In this document: piece after piece, positions 33,340 to 42,030 of the stretch
How positions within the stretch are numbered: the first letter of the stretch is position 1
Layout of the letters: each line of letters begins with the position of its first letter
Source of the DNA: Cryomorpha sp963748925
GTDB lineage: Bacteria; Bacteroidota; Bacteroidia; Flavobacteriales_D; Cryomorphaceae
DNA: 64,000 bases
NCBI GenBank assembly: GCA_963748925.1
Contig: CAVVKG010000007.1
Span: 248,001 to 312,000, forward strand
Direction: 5' to 3'
Notes under the pieces: generated by a model
Told to the model about the DNA's origin: nothing
Seen by the model: only the letters and a program-made list of their open reading frames with translations
Database searches by the model: none
Translations under genes and position numbers: made by a program

Positions 33340-33512
33340 CTTTAAGCCTTAAGCTTTTTAATAAAATTGCAGGCACAGATTCAACAAGAGTATTTTTAAA
33401 CCTGGCAAGATGCCAGATCGAAATGGCCTCGCGATACTGACGCAACAGGTCAGCATGCATCGCAGACGCGAGCCAATGCGTGAGTTTTAGCCAATTGTCT
33501 ATTGCGAATTAC

Positions 33513-34211
33513 CTATTGCCCATTAATTCTAACCTCCTCCACCTGCCGCGCAGCCCCAAGAACAATCAATAGTTGCGCCATTCCATACGTTCCCATAATG
33601 AGAAGGTGACTATTCGGAAGATGATGCACAAACTTATTCCATGCCAGCAAACTATCTGAGGCTACAAATAAGGCTGCACCTAAGACTGTAAGCCAAAAGC
33701 TTTGGCGACCTACCCTGCCGTATCGATTTACCGCCATAAGCAGCATAAGTGTAATCACAGCCGTATAGAGAATCACAGGGCCGATCAACGAACCCACATG
33801 CTCTTTGATTTCTCTAAAAAACATGATTCCATATCCCAAAATCAAGATCATTACCCAACCCTGCCTTTTTATAAGTGGTATCTCGTGATTATTTAAATAG
33901 GTTTTGGTAAAAGCCCAAACATAAAACACGTGGCCAATGAGGAAGGAGATTAATCCTGCAAGAAAATAGGCTTCATTCAATTTTTGAAACATCAAAAATA
34001 CATCTCCCGCAAGGCAAAACACCAGGCCAAAAAGAATCAGATTCCGAAACTTTACGGTTTTCTTTTTATGGCTGCGAATTGCGAAAAACAGAATTAACAA
34101 GAGAAGGAGCATCGGCTTTGAGAGCATATCTAGTTGCTCAAGCCCCTGATTTCCGGCATAAAGATGCACGCCTAAAATAACGGCATAAATTAGAATAAAA
34201 AGATTCTTCAA
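33513..34211 (-). CDS. Lysoplasmalogenase (YhhN/TMEM86 family)
   Basis: Polytopic membrane protein of 232 residues of the YhhN family, which includes the vertebrate lysoplasmalogenase TMEM86B that hydrolyses the vinyl-ether bond of lysoplasmalogens. Characteristic parts: SKPMLLLLLILFF, LILFGLVFCLAGDVFLMF with the conserved Asp, FLAGLISFLIGHVFYVWAF with the conserved His, and LGAALFVASDSLLAWNKF with a second acidic residue. ATG overlaps the stop of the AGMO-like gene (ATGA). Two predicted ether-lipid enzymes are therefore coupled. Confidence 0.88.
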   Translation of the reverse strand: MKNLFILIYAVILGVHLYAGNQGLEQLDMLSKPMLLLLLILFFAIRSHKKKTVKFRNLILFGLVFCLAGDVFLMFQKLNEAYFLAGLISFLIGHVFYVWAFTKTYLNNHEIPLIKRQGWVMILILGYGIMFFREIKEHVGSLIGPVILYTAVITLMLLMAVNRYGRVGRQSFWLTVLGAALFVASDSLLAWNKFVHHLPNSHLLIMGTYGMAQLLIVLGAARQVEEVRINGQ

Positions 34212-35438
34212 TCTACTCGCGCTAATTTGTGAAATTTGATTTTGAAAATTGATACTACTGAAATTAAGGCAATTACGCTAATCGCTATGGGAATCCAAAT
34301 TGGCGATAATTGAATAAAGTACATGTAGAAAGCCAGCGAAATGGTAATCACAAACCGGACAAGCTCCAGCTTTATGGCTTGCAACTTATTTTCAAAAAGC
34401 ATTCCCAGCGCTGCAACCGAGTAAACGATAAGCACGGCAATGAGCAGTTGAAGCGAAACTTCATAACGTGAGAGCGTAAATAGAAAAAGTGCTGTAAAAA
34501 CTAAAATAACAAGGTATTGGGTAAATAAATAGAAATTCAGAACCGGCGAAACCTCCACGTCAAATTTGCGATACGTATTGCGATCAACATCCTTTGGAGC
34601 TCTGAATCCACCCATTTCAGCGGGATACCAGCCGGGACGTGCAAAGGTAAATTTGACTTTATTTACAAAACCGGGAATGGTTTTTAATTCCCTGAAAAGG
34701 AGAACAAAAGGCTGAATATTGGCCATTACCGGATTCCAGGAATTTACAGGAGTCGTAATTCCGTAAATGGGTCGCTCCTGCTCTTCCTGAAAAGTGCCAA
34801 ACAATCGATCCCAGAGCATTAAGCTGCCGGCATGATTCTTATCGATATACTTGGGATTGCGACCATGGTGCACACGGTGATGCGATGGAGTATTAAAAAC
34901 AAAGGCAAACCACCGCGGCATTCTATTGAATAACCTCGGTATGAATCCAGAATTGATAAAGAAGATTGAAAGCCCCAATGAGCAGAAACCATTCCGTTTT
35001 AAATCCTAATATGGCCAGCGGAAAGTAGAAATAAAAGGTAAACATTTTCTGAAAGACACTTTGCCGCAGGGCTACCGAAAGATTGTAGTCTTCGCTTTGA
35101 TGATGTACCACATGACCCAACCAAAATAAGTTTACTTCATGGCTCATTCGATGCGCCCAATAATAAAAGAAATCGACACCGAGAAAGCAGAGCAAAATCC
35201 AATACCAGGTAGCTTCGAGCTCGAAAATGGCGAAATGTGTAAATACAAAGTGATAAGCAGCAACAGTAAAAACCTTTGCAAAAACACCGGTAAGTTGCTC
35301 AACAATTCCACAACTTATATTGGTTACGGCATCGCTCAGCCTGTATATCTCTTTGTTTTTGAAATAGCCGTAAGCTACCTCCATCCCGATAAGGATAAAG
35401 AAAATTGGAATAGAAAGAATAACCGGATTGACGTCCAT
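34208..35438 (-). pseudogene. AGMO/sterol desaturase-like fatty acid hydroxylase superfamily gene, frameshifted
   Basis: Membrane di-iron hydroxylase of the fatty acid hydroxylase superfamily, most like alkylglycerol monooxygenase (AGMO/TMEM195), which cleaves ether lipids. Frame 1 (34923-35438) has the first His motifs, YYWAHRMSHEVNLFW and GHVVHHQSEDYNLS, and runs to FWIHTEVIQ then TAG at 34925-34923. The other frame continues without loss: NRMPRWFAFVFNTPSHHRVH holds the last His cluster, followed by LMLWDRLFGTF and four more membrane helices. A one-base shift at ATTCAATAG joins both into a protein of about 413 residues, the family's usual size. It is a recent mutation, a sequencing error, or less likely a recoding site. 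Confidence 0.85.
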
Positions 35439-35533
35439 AGAGAATGTTGCAAATTCAAAAATACGAAATTACTGCAGTGAAACCCAATTATACCAATAGC
35501 GAATATCATGGGGTGCATTAAATCGAGATGCCT

Positions 35534-35541
35534 TACATTTG
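35534..35541 (+). promoter_or_regulatory. -7 promoter element for the DUF4286-rsmA unit
   Basis: TACATTTG matches TAnnTTTG, 30 nt before the ATG at 35572. No TTG at -33. Confidence 0.4.
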
Positions 35542-35571
35542 CAAGTCTCTCAACACTTTAATTTTGAAGCA

Positions 35572-35892
35572 ATGATACTCTATAATGTTACCGTAAATAT
35601 TGATGACGACGTACACGACGAATGGGTGGAATGGATGAAGGAAGTACATATTCCAAATGTCCTCGCCACAGGTATGTTCGTAGAAAGCAAAATGGCCAGA
35701 ATTCTTGCCGAAGAAGCCGGTGGAAAGGCATATAGCATTCAATATTTCGCCAAAAGCATGGACGAATACGGCAAATACATGGAGGAGTTTGCGCCTAAGC
35801 TAAGAGATGAACATGAATCTAAATTTGCTGGCAAATCTGTCGCATTCAGAACTTTACTACAGGTGGTACATCAGGTAAATGAAAAGAGTTAA
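35572..35892 (+). CDS. DUF4286 family protein
   Basis: A 106-residue cytoplasmic protein starting MILYNVTVNIDDDVHDEWVE, the family's usual opening, so ATG at 35572 is preferred to a TTG further upstream that would add 11 residues. It has the conserved WMKEVHIPNVLATGMF and YSIQYFAKSMDEYGKYME, a ferredoxin-like alpha/beta pattern. Function unknown. It overlaps rsmA by 14 nt and sits before it in many Bacteroidota. Confidence 0.87.
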   Translation: MILYNVTVNIDDDVHDEWVEWMKEVHIPNVLATGMFVESKMARILAEEAGGKAYSIQYFAKSMDEYGKYMEEFAPKLRDEHESKFAGKSVAFRTLLQVVHQVNEKS

Positions 35893-36670
35893 GCCAAAAA
35901 AGCATCTCGGCCAGCACTTTTTGACGGATGAGAGAATCGCAACAGATATTGCCGAAGCAATAACCCGTCATATGGGCACCAACCGGGTACTTGAAATAGG
36001 TCCTGGAACGGGAATTCTGACTCGTGCCCTTCAAAAACGAGAGTTTGATGAACTCAAAATAATTGAAATAGATGTGGAGTCTATCGATTTTCTTCGTGAG
36101 AACCACCCTGAAATAGATGAGCATATTATTCATGGAGATTTCCTAAAAATTCAGCTAGAACCTATTTTTGGTGGCGAAAAATACATTGTAGCGGGTAACT
36201 TTCCTTACAATATTTCTTCTCAGATTCTCTTTCGGCTCTTTGAAAATCGCGAATTAATTCCCGAGTTGGTTGGAATGTTTCAGCGTGAAGTAGCAAAGCG
36301 TATAGCCTCGGTCCCCGGCAGTAAGGAATACGGAATTTTGAGTGTGCTTCTCCAAATTTATTACGATGTTGACTACCTCTTTACCGTTGATGAGGATGTT
36401 TTTGATCCGCCGCCCCGGGTAAAAAGTGGCGTAATTCGGCTGGTACGAAATGAACGCAAAGAGCTGCCATTTTCAGACGATTTCATGAAAATGGTGGTGA
36501 AAACGGCTTTTAATCAACGTAGAAAAACACTTAGAAACAGCCTAAAAGGACTTTTGGCAGGGGAGCCGCTTCCAGAGATGGAAGAAATTCTTCAGCTAAG
36601 ACCTGAACAATTAGAACCCGAAACCTTTATTACCTTAGCGTCGGCTGTGCACAAAAAGCTGAATCCGTAA
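35879..36670 (+). CDS. rsmA: 16S rRNA dimethyladenosine transferase
   Basis: KsgA-type methyltransferase that dimethylates two adjacent adenines near the 3' end of 16S rRNA. Motifs: KKHLGQHFLTDERIA at the N terminus, SAM-binding EIGPGTGILTRAL, acidic motif EIDVESIDFL, HGDFLK, and catalytic GNFPYNISSQILF. The C-terminal helical domain has KTAFNQRRKTLRNSLKGLL. 263 residues, normal. Confidence 0.96.
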   Translation: MKRVKPKKHLGQHFLTDERIATDIAEAITRHMGTNRVLEIGPGTGILTRALQKREFDELKIIEIDVESIDFLRENHPEIDEHIIHGDFLKIQLEPIFGGEKYIVAGNFPYNISSQILFRLFENRELIPELVGMFQREVAKRIASVPGSKEYGILSVLLQIYYDVDYLFTVDEDVFDPPPRVKSGVIRLVRNERKELPFSDDFMKMVVKTAFNQRRKTLRNSLKGLLAGEPLPEMEEILQLRPEQLEPETFITLASAVHKKLNP

Positions 36671-36683
36671 AGATTCGAGCATA

Positions 36684-36715
36684 TTGAGGCTTTGCCGTAG
36701 CTTTTTTTATTTTTG
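36684..36715 (+). promoter_or_regulatory. Promoter of mgtE
   Basis: TTG (36684-36686), 21-nt spacer, TATTTTTG (36708-36715), 24 nt before the ATG at 36740. Full consensus. The leader is too short for a magnesium riboswitch. Confidence 0.65.
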
Positions 36716-36739
36716 CCTCATCGCTTAAAGCCACTACTA

Positions 36740-38107
36740 ATGCAATTCGAGCTCACGAAAGATTATCTGGAAGACCTGCGCGAATCCATTTCCAATGGCA
36801 GGGACAGCCATCTCAAAGAAGAACTCGACGACCTGCACCCAGCAGATATTGCAGAGATTTTTGACAAGCTAAAGATTGGAGAAGTCACTTACCTTTTCAA
36901 ATTACTGGAAAGAGAGAAGTCGGCAGATGTGATGATTGAACTCGACGAGGACGATCGTGAAAAGCTTCTTTCTACCCTTACTTCCAAAGAAATTGCCCAT
37001 CAGGTAATAGATAATATTGACTCTGATGATGCCGCCGATGTACTTGCCGAACTCTCTGAAGAAAAGCAGTTTGAGGTAATATCACACATTACCGACGACG
37101 AGCAAAGAAGCGATATTCGCGATTTGTTGCGCTATGCCGAAGACTCTGCCGGAGGTATTATGGCCAAAGAGCTTGTAAAAGTAAAAAGCACCTGGACCAT
37201 TGCGCGCGGTATTCGAGAAATGCGGAAACAAGCAGAAGGGGTAGATCAGGTTTACTCTATTTATGTTACCGATGATGACGACCGACTGGTAGGAACGCTT
37301 TCGCTAAAAAAGCTGCTCTTCTCCTCATCATCGATAAAAACACCTATCGCCGATATTTTCACTGAGCAACCCTTAAATTACGTTTATCCCGACACCTCAG
37401 GGGAGGATTGCGCAAATGTTATGGAAAAATACGACTTGGTAGTACTGCCGGTTGTTGATCACCAAATGAAGCTTCTAGGCCGCATTACCATTGATGATGT
37501 GGTAGATGTAATGAAAGAAGAAGCCGAAAAAGATTACCAGCTTGCTTCGGGTATATCAGAATCGGTAGAAAGTGATGCCACCGTATGGCTTCACACACGT
37601 TCGCGCCTACCATGGCTCCTTATTGCCTTAGGAGGCGGGCTACTCGTATCTAAAGTAATTGGACTTTTTGAATATGAGCTTGCCAAAGTTGCTACGCTTA
37701 TGATTTTTATTCCGCTTATTGCCGCTATGGGCGGAAACGTCGGTGTTCAATCTTCGGCTATTGTAGTTCAGGGCCTGGCTAATAAAAGTCTGGGTATGGA
37801 TAATATTTTTCGCCGTTTGCTTAAAGAATTTGCCATCGCCTGCATAAACGGTATCATATGCGCAGCTCTGCTTTTTGGCTATACCTGGTTGTTCTTAGAC
37901 TCTAATGCACTTAGTTTCACAGTGAGTATTTCTCTCTTCTCGGTTATTGTAATTGCAGGGCTTTTTGGCACTTTAATTCCGCTGGTGCTGAATGGCTTAA
38001 AAATAGACCCCGCACTTGCGACCGGTCCGTTTATTACCACATCAAATGACTTAATCGGCCTTTCCATTTACTTTTTCTGGGCTCACCAATTCTTTCTGGT
38101 CATATAA
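36740..38107 (+). CDS. mgtE: Magnesium transporter MgtE
   Basis: Mg2+ channel with cytoplasmic gating domains. ATG at 36740 gives the standard start MQFELTKDYLEDLRESI; the frame is open back to a TTG at 36713. Order: MgtE_N superhelical domain (LHPADIAEIFDKL, DDADVLAELSEE-like repeats), two CBS domains (RLVGTLSLKKLLF, LLGRITIDDVVDVM), a plug helix, and five membrane helices with the pore signature AAMGGNVGVQSSAIVVQGLA. 455 residues, normal. The stop overlaps the next ATG (TAATG). Confidence 0.95.
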   Translation: MQFELTKDYLEDLRESISNGRDSHLKEELDDLHPADIAEIFDKLKIGEVTYLFKLLEREKSADVMIELDEDDREKLLSTLTSKEIAHQVIDNIDSDDAADVLAELSEEKQFEVISHITDDEQRSDIRDLLRYAEDSAGGIMAKELVKVKSTWTIARGIREMRKQAEGVDQVYSIYVTDDDDRLVGTLSLKKLLFSSSSIKTPIADIFTEQPLNYVYPDTSGEDCANVMEKYDLVVLPVVDHQMKLLGRITIDDVVDVMKEEAEKDYQLASGISESVESDATVWLHTRSRLPWLLIALGGGLLVSKVIGLFEYELAKVATLMIFIPLIAAMGGNVGVQSSAIVVQGLANKSLGMDNIFRRLLKEFAIACINGIICAALLFGYTWLFLDSNALSFTVSISLFSVIVIAGLFGTLIPLVLNGLKIDPALATGPFITTSNDLIGLSIYFFWAHQFFLVI

Positions 38108-39045
38108 TGCAGGTTCTGTTTCTAGATATTGTTCACCCTATTTTGGAAGAAATGCTTTCTGAAGAGGGTTTTATTTGTGCCCATAATTACGAGTGTAGTT
38201 ACGATGAAGCCTTGAAGCTAATTCCCGATTACGATGGCCTGGTCATTCGCAGTCGCATACCCGTTGATGCTCGTTTTCTGGCTGCAGCCAAATCTCTTAA
38301 GTTTATTGCTCGCAGTGGTGCGGGTCTAGAAAATATTGATTTGAAAGCCGCCGCTTCCGCGAATATCGAGGTTTTCAACTCACCCGAAGGCAATATGGAC
38401 GCTGTGGGTGAGCACGCCATAGGAATGTTGCTAATGCTTTTCAACAAACTTAATTTTGCTGATGCAGAAGTACGCGAAGGGCAATGGGATCGCGAAGGAA
38501 ATAGAGGCATAGAACTTACCGGAAAGACTGTGGGAATTATTGGTTTTGGTTGTATGGGCAGCGCTTTCGCGAAAAAACTAAGTGGCTTTGATTGCAAAAT
38601 TTTAGCTTACGACAAATACAAATCAGGATACGCTCCAAATTACGTAATCGAATCAACACTGGAATCCCTGAAAAAGGAAGCAGATGTTATTTCAATCCAT
38701 TTGCCGCTGAGCGAAGAAACCGATTACTTTATAGATCATGAATTTATCCAATCCTGCTCAAAGGCTTTCTATCTGGTAAACACAGCACGCGGCAGGCACG
38801 TTAAAATTGCAGCTTTACTTGATGGGCTGGCTTCCTCCAAAGTACTTGGTGCTTGTTTGGATGTTTTAGAATACGAGAAAAAATCTTTCGAAAAATTACA
38901 TTTTGAGGATTTACCAGATGACTTCAAAACCTTGGCATCTTTGAAGCAAGTTGTACTTAGCCCCCATGTAGCTGGCTGGACGGAAGAATCTTACGTGAAG
39001 CTTTCAACTTATCTTGCAAAAAAAATTTTAGCAGCTAAGTTTTAG
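38107..39045 (+). CDS. D-2-hydroxyacid dehydrogenase family protein
   Basis: NAD-dependent dehydrogenase related to 3-phosphoglycerate dehydrogenase, 312 residues without a C-terminal ACT domain. The Rossmann signature is GFGCMGS; catalytic residues are Arg in NTARGRHVK, Glu in VLEYEKKS, and His in SPHVAGWTEES. The N-terminal part has RSRIPVDARFLAAAKSLKFI and RSGAGLENIDLKAA, close to SerA. It could be SerA of this organism or an enzyme for another 2-hydroxyacid. Translationally coupled to mgtE and followed by the AddB-like gene. Confidence 0.85.
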   Translation: MQVLFLDIVHPILEEMLSEEGFICAHNYECSYDEALKLIPDYDGLVIRSRIPVDARFLAAAKSLKFIARSGAGLENIDLKAAASANIEVFNSPEGNMDAVGEHAIGMLLMLFNKLNFADAEVREGQWDREGNRGIELTGKTVGIIGFGCMGSAFAKKLSGFDCKILAYDKYKSGYAPNYVIESTLESLKKEADVISIHLPLSEETDYFIDHEFIQSCSKAFYLVNTARGRHVKIAALLDGLASSKVLGACLDVLEYEKKSFEKLHFEDLPDDFKTLASLKQVVLSPHVAGWTEESYVKLSTYLAKKILAAKF

Positions 39046-39126
39046 TGGCATTTGCTAAAAGCTTAGCGTGGTATTTATTGCTTCTAACTAGCCCAATAAA
39101 TCCTAAATTAGCTCAAAACAAATTCC

Positions 39127-41856
39127 ATGTCCGACTTTTTAAGGCAAATGGCTGAAAAGCTAGTTCAAACAGACACTCCGCTGAGCGATTATATCGTTAT
39201 TTCACCAACCCGAAGAGCTTCTAACAAACTGAAAAGTGAACTGGCCGGCTTACTTAATAAAGATTCCTGGCTACCCGAATTTTTGACGATTAATCAATGG
39301 ACAGAGCGATTGTCAGGTCTTCAACCGGCAGATAATCTCGAATTAAAATTTGCTTGCTATGAGGCATACGTGAATGTGCTTCAATCACAAGCTCAGGGAA
39401 TTTCAGATTTTTTCTCGTGGAGCGATATTCTTATTCGCGATTTTAATGACATTGAAAGTCAGCTCATTGAAACCAAACCCTTTTTTAAGGAGCTTACGGA
39501 CTATACTGAGATTGAGCATTTTAGTTTTTTAACCAGTCCGCTTACCGAAAAGCAGGAGCGCTATCGCAGTTTTTGGAATGCGATACCCAAAATTCACGCA
39601 CAATTCAATCAATTTCTTTTAAATCAAGGTCTTGGATACTCCGGATTGATTTTAAGAACTGCATTGAAAAAGGTGAAGGACGAAGATTATAAAATGAAAA
39701 ACCGACTCCTGGTAGTCGGCTTTAATGCTTTCTCAAAAGCAGAATCAGAGTTGCTGAAAGTTTATCAGGCTCACGGCCAGGCACAGGTTTACTACGATAC
39801 AGACGATTATTACCTCAACCAACCTGAGAATCACGCCGGGGTCTTCATCAGAAGAAACCTGAAAAACAATTTGGGAGAGCCTCTGCCAACGCCACGATCG
39901 CTAGCGGAAAGACCTTTAAACATAGAGCTTTGCGCAGCTGCTCACCGAGTAGATCAAGCACAGGTGGTAGCAGGCCTGCTGGAGGAATTAACCGCTGATG
40001 AGCTGAAAAAAACAGTTCTGGTCTTAGCCGATGAGTCGCTTTTGATTCCCGTTCTCGACAAACTTCCCAATAGTATTGAGCAACCCAATATTACGATGGG
40101 TATCAGTGTTAGCGATTCGACTTTTACTTCCTGGCTGGATTCGCTATACGAAGTCCTTACGCACCGGCTAGAAGATAAGAAGAAGTTCAAATTTTCGGTG
40201 GAGAAAGTCCACAGCTTCTTTTCACATCCCTTCAGTCAATTTTTAGCTCCCGAAACAGATTTCAAAATGGCCGAAATGAATGGCTTTATGGAGCAGGAGG
40301 AACTACGAGAGTTAAAATTTATCAATGAAGAAAACTGGATTGAAATCGTGTTGAATTTCTGGACATCAACGGGAGCAAACCGGGGCGAGGAATTAAATGC
40401 TCTTCTCACTGCCATTGCTGAAAAAGCAAAAAGTAACAAGATAAGCACAATCGCTATTCTGCAAGCAGAAAAAGCAATTGCATTGCTTCAAAGAGGCCTT
40501 ATACAGCTTGGTAAATTTAGCGAAGAGAAGCTTTTAAGCAATCAGGTTCACCATCAGCTTCTGATGCGGATGGTAGCAGGTGGTTCCATCGATTTAGTGG
40601 GTGAGGCAACCGATAAATTGCAAATTATGGGGATTCTCGAAACAAGAGCCCTGGCCTTTGATCGGGTAATAATTTGTGGAGTAAACGAAGATACACTTCC
40701 CAAAAAGCCGTCATTGGAGAGTTTTGTTCCCTTTGAAATTAGAAACCACCATCTCCTGCCGGGCAAAAAAGAAAAAGAAGCGGTATATGCATATAACTTT
40801 TATCGTCTTATTCAGCACGCAGCGAATGTACAGTTGATTTACCACACCGATAAAAGTCACTTCTCCGGCGGCGAAAAAAGCAGGTACATTCATCAAATAG
40901 AATATGACCTGAAGAGATTAAACCCCAACTTAAAAGTTGTGAATAGGAATCTGTTTCACCCACCCATAGCTAGTGAAGCGCTAAAAACTGAAATCGTAAA
41001 AACCCCAGAAATAATTGAAAAAATAAAAGACCATTTCAAGAGAGGTCTTTCAATTTCGTCAATAAACCGATATCTGGACGACCCGCTCGATTGGTATTAT
41101 AACTATGTTCTGCGCTTTAGAGAGCCCGATACCGGAGAGATAGATGTAGCAACTTTTGGAAATATTGTTCATGAGGTACTCGAAGATCTATACAAACCAG
41201 TACTCAACAAGGTACTAACGCTTAGTGACATGCAACTCATGCAATCTAGAGTGGAAGATACGCTCTCGCAGACAATTGGAAAATACGTTTTGGGGAAAAA
41301 ATTGGAAAATGGAATCAATAGAATTCATCTGGAAACCTCAAAATTACTTATTCATAATTATCTGAAATCTGAATCGGAACTGCTTTCAAAAGGAGAAACC
41401 ATAACATGCATTGATGTGGAAAAAAGACTGGAGCGAACTCTGGTTATTCATTCAGAAGGGGAAGAAATAGCTGTACTCTTTAAAGGAAGTGCCGATAAGG
41501 TGCAACGCAGAAATGGAGTGTTGGAAATACTGGATTATAAAACTGGAAATGTAGATGCCCGCGCAGTTAAAATCAAAGATTTTTCCATAGAGGAGATGGC
41601 GAAAGTGCCGAAATCCGTGCAACTTATGACTTACAACTGGATGGCAAGCGAAGTCTTTGAGGATGCTAAAATCAATTCGCGAATTATCGCTCTTCCAACA
41701 CCTTATAACAGAAAGCTGGAAATTCTATTTGAGCGCAACGATAAAGAGGTAGTAACGGAGTTTGAAGCATTTCTGAGAGAAATAATTCTTGAAATGCTTA
41801 ATGCTGAAATAGTAATTGAAAAGAATACTGAGTTTCTGTATGCAACTTATGAATAA
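39127..41856 (+). CDS. AddB-like PD-(D/E)XK nuclease
   Basis: 909-residue protein resembling the AddB subunit of the AddAB helicase-nuclease for double-strand break processing. The N-terminal region has the UvrD-like fold but a degenerate motif I (ISPTRRASNKLKSELAGLL instead of a Walker A). The C-terminal nuclease domain has the H-E pair in ATFGNIVHEVLEDLYKP and GSADKVQRRNGVLEILDYKT, which is the D...ExK motif (LEILDYKTG). The AddA (UvrD helicase) partner is not in the window, though in many Bacteroidota it lies alongside. Confidence is high for the nuclease domain, moderate for the AddB role. Confidence 0.85.
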   Translation: MSDFLRQMAEKLVQTDTPLSDYIVISPTRRASNKLKSELAGLLNKDSWLPEFLTINQWTERLSGLQPADNLELKFACYEAYVNVLQSQAQGISDFFSWSDILIRDFNDIESQLIETKPFFKELTDYTEIEHFSFLTSPLTEKQERYRSFWNAIPKIHAQFNQFLLNQGLGYSGLILRTALKKVKDEDYKMKNRLLVVGFNAFSKAESELLKVYQAHGQAQVYYDTDDYYLNQPENHAGVFIRRNLKNNLGEPLPTPRSLAERPLNIELCAAAHRVDQAQVVAGLLEELTADELKKTVLVLADESLLIPVLDKLPNSIEQPNITMGISVSDSTFTSWLDSLYEVLTHRLEDKKKFKFSVEKVHSFFSHPFSQFLAPETDFKMAEMNGFMEQEELRELKFINEENWIEIVLNFWTSTGANRGEELNALLTAIAEKAKSNKISTIAILQAEKAIALLQRGLIQLGKFSEEKLLSNQVHHQLLMRMVAGGSIDLVGEATDKLQIMGILETRALAFDRVIICGVNEDTLPKKPSLESFVPFEIRNHHLLPGKKEKEAVYAYNFYRLIQHAANVQLIYHTDKSHFSGGEKSRYIHQIEYDLKRLNPNLKVVNRNLFHPPIASEALKTEIVKTPEIIEKIKDHFKRGLSISSINRYLDDPLDWYYNYVLRFREPDTGEIDVATFGNIVHEVLEDLYKPVLNKVLTLSDMQLMQSRVEDTLSQTIGKYVLGKKLENGINRIHLETSKLLIHNYLKSESELLSKGETITCIDVEKRLERTLVIHSEGEEIAVLFKGSADKVQRRNGVLEILDYKTGNVDARAVKIKDFSIEEMAKVPKSVQLMTYNWMASEVFEDAKINSRIIALPTPYNRKLEILFERNDKEVVTEFEAFLREIILEMLNAEIVIEKNTEFLYATYE

Positions 41857-41962
41857 AATTAAAGCGTTCCGAAGAACGCTTTAAAACCTGCAAGGAAAAT
41901 TTTGAAACCATCTGCAGTAGTTAAACTGCACCATAAAGACGTTCGGATTTTAAAAGGTTGCC
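41857..41962 (-). repeat. Hairpin-terminated repeat element, copy L
   Basis: On the minus strand it reads GGCAACC, then CGTCT, ACTA, TGGTTTCAAAATTTTCC, TTGCAGGTTTT and ends in a 9-bp stem AAAGCGTTC / GAACGCTTT with a UUCG tetraloop, then AATTTTATTC. It lies 3' of the T9SS gene (42031-44217) and acts as a likely terminator. Copy R at 44352-44442 shares the same blocks in the same order and orientation. Confidence 0.7.
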
Positions 41963-42030
41963 CCGATTCCAACAAACCTGTATCAAACTGAATAACAGTC
42001 CCTAAAAATGAATGTCGGAATTTCCCGAAT

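Noticed and set aside
33424..33473. Imperfect hairpin (GGCCTCGCG ... CGCGAGCC with CTGAC/GTCAG inside) after the large TPR gene
   Set aside because: Stem is interrupted, lacks a T tract and has no second copy in the window; not enough to name an element.
36716..36739. Possible Mg2+ riboswitch before mgtE
   Set aside because: The leader between the promoter and ATG is only 24 nt, far too short.
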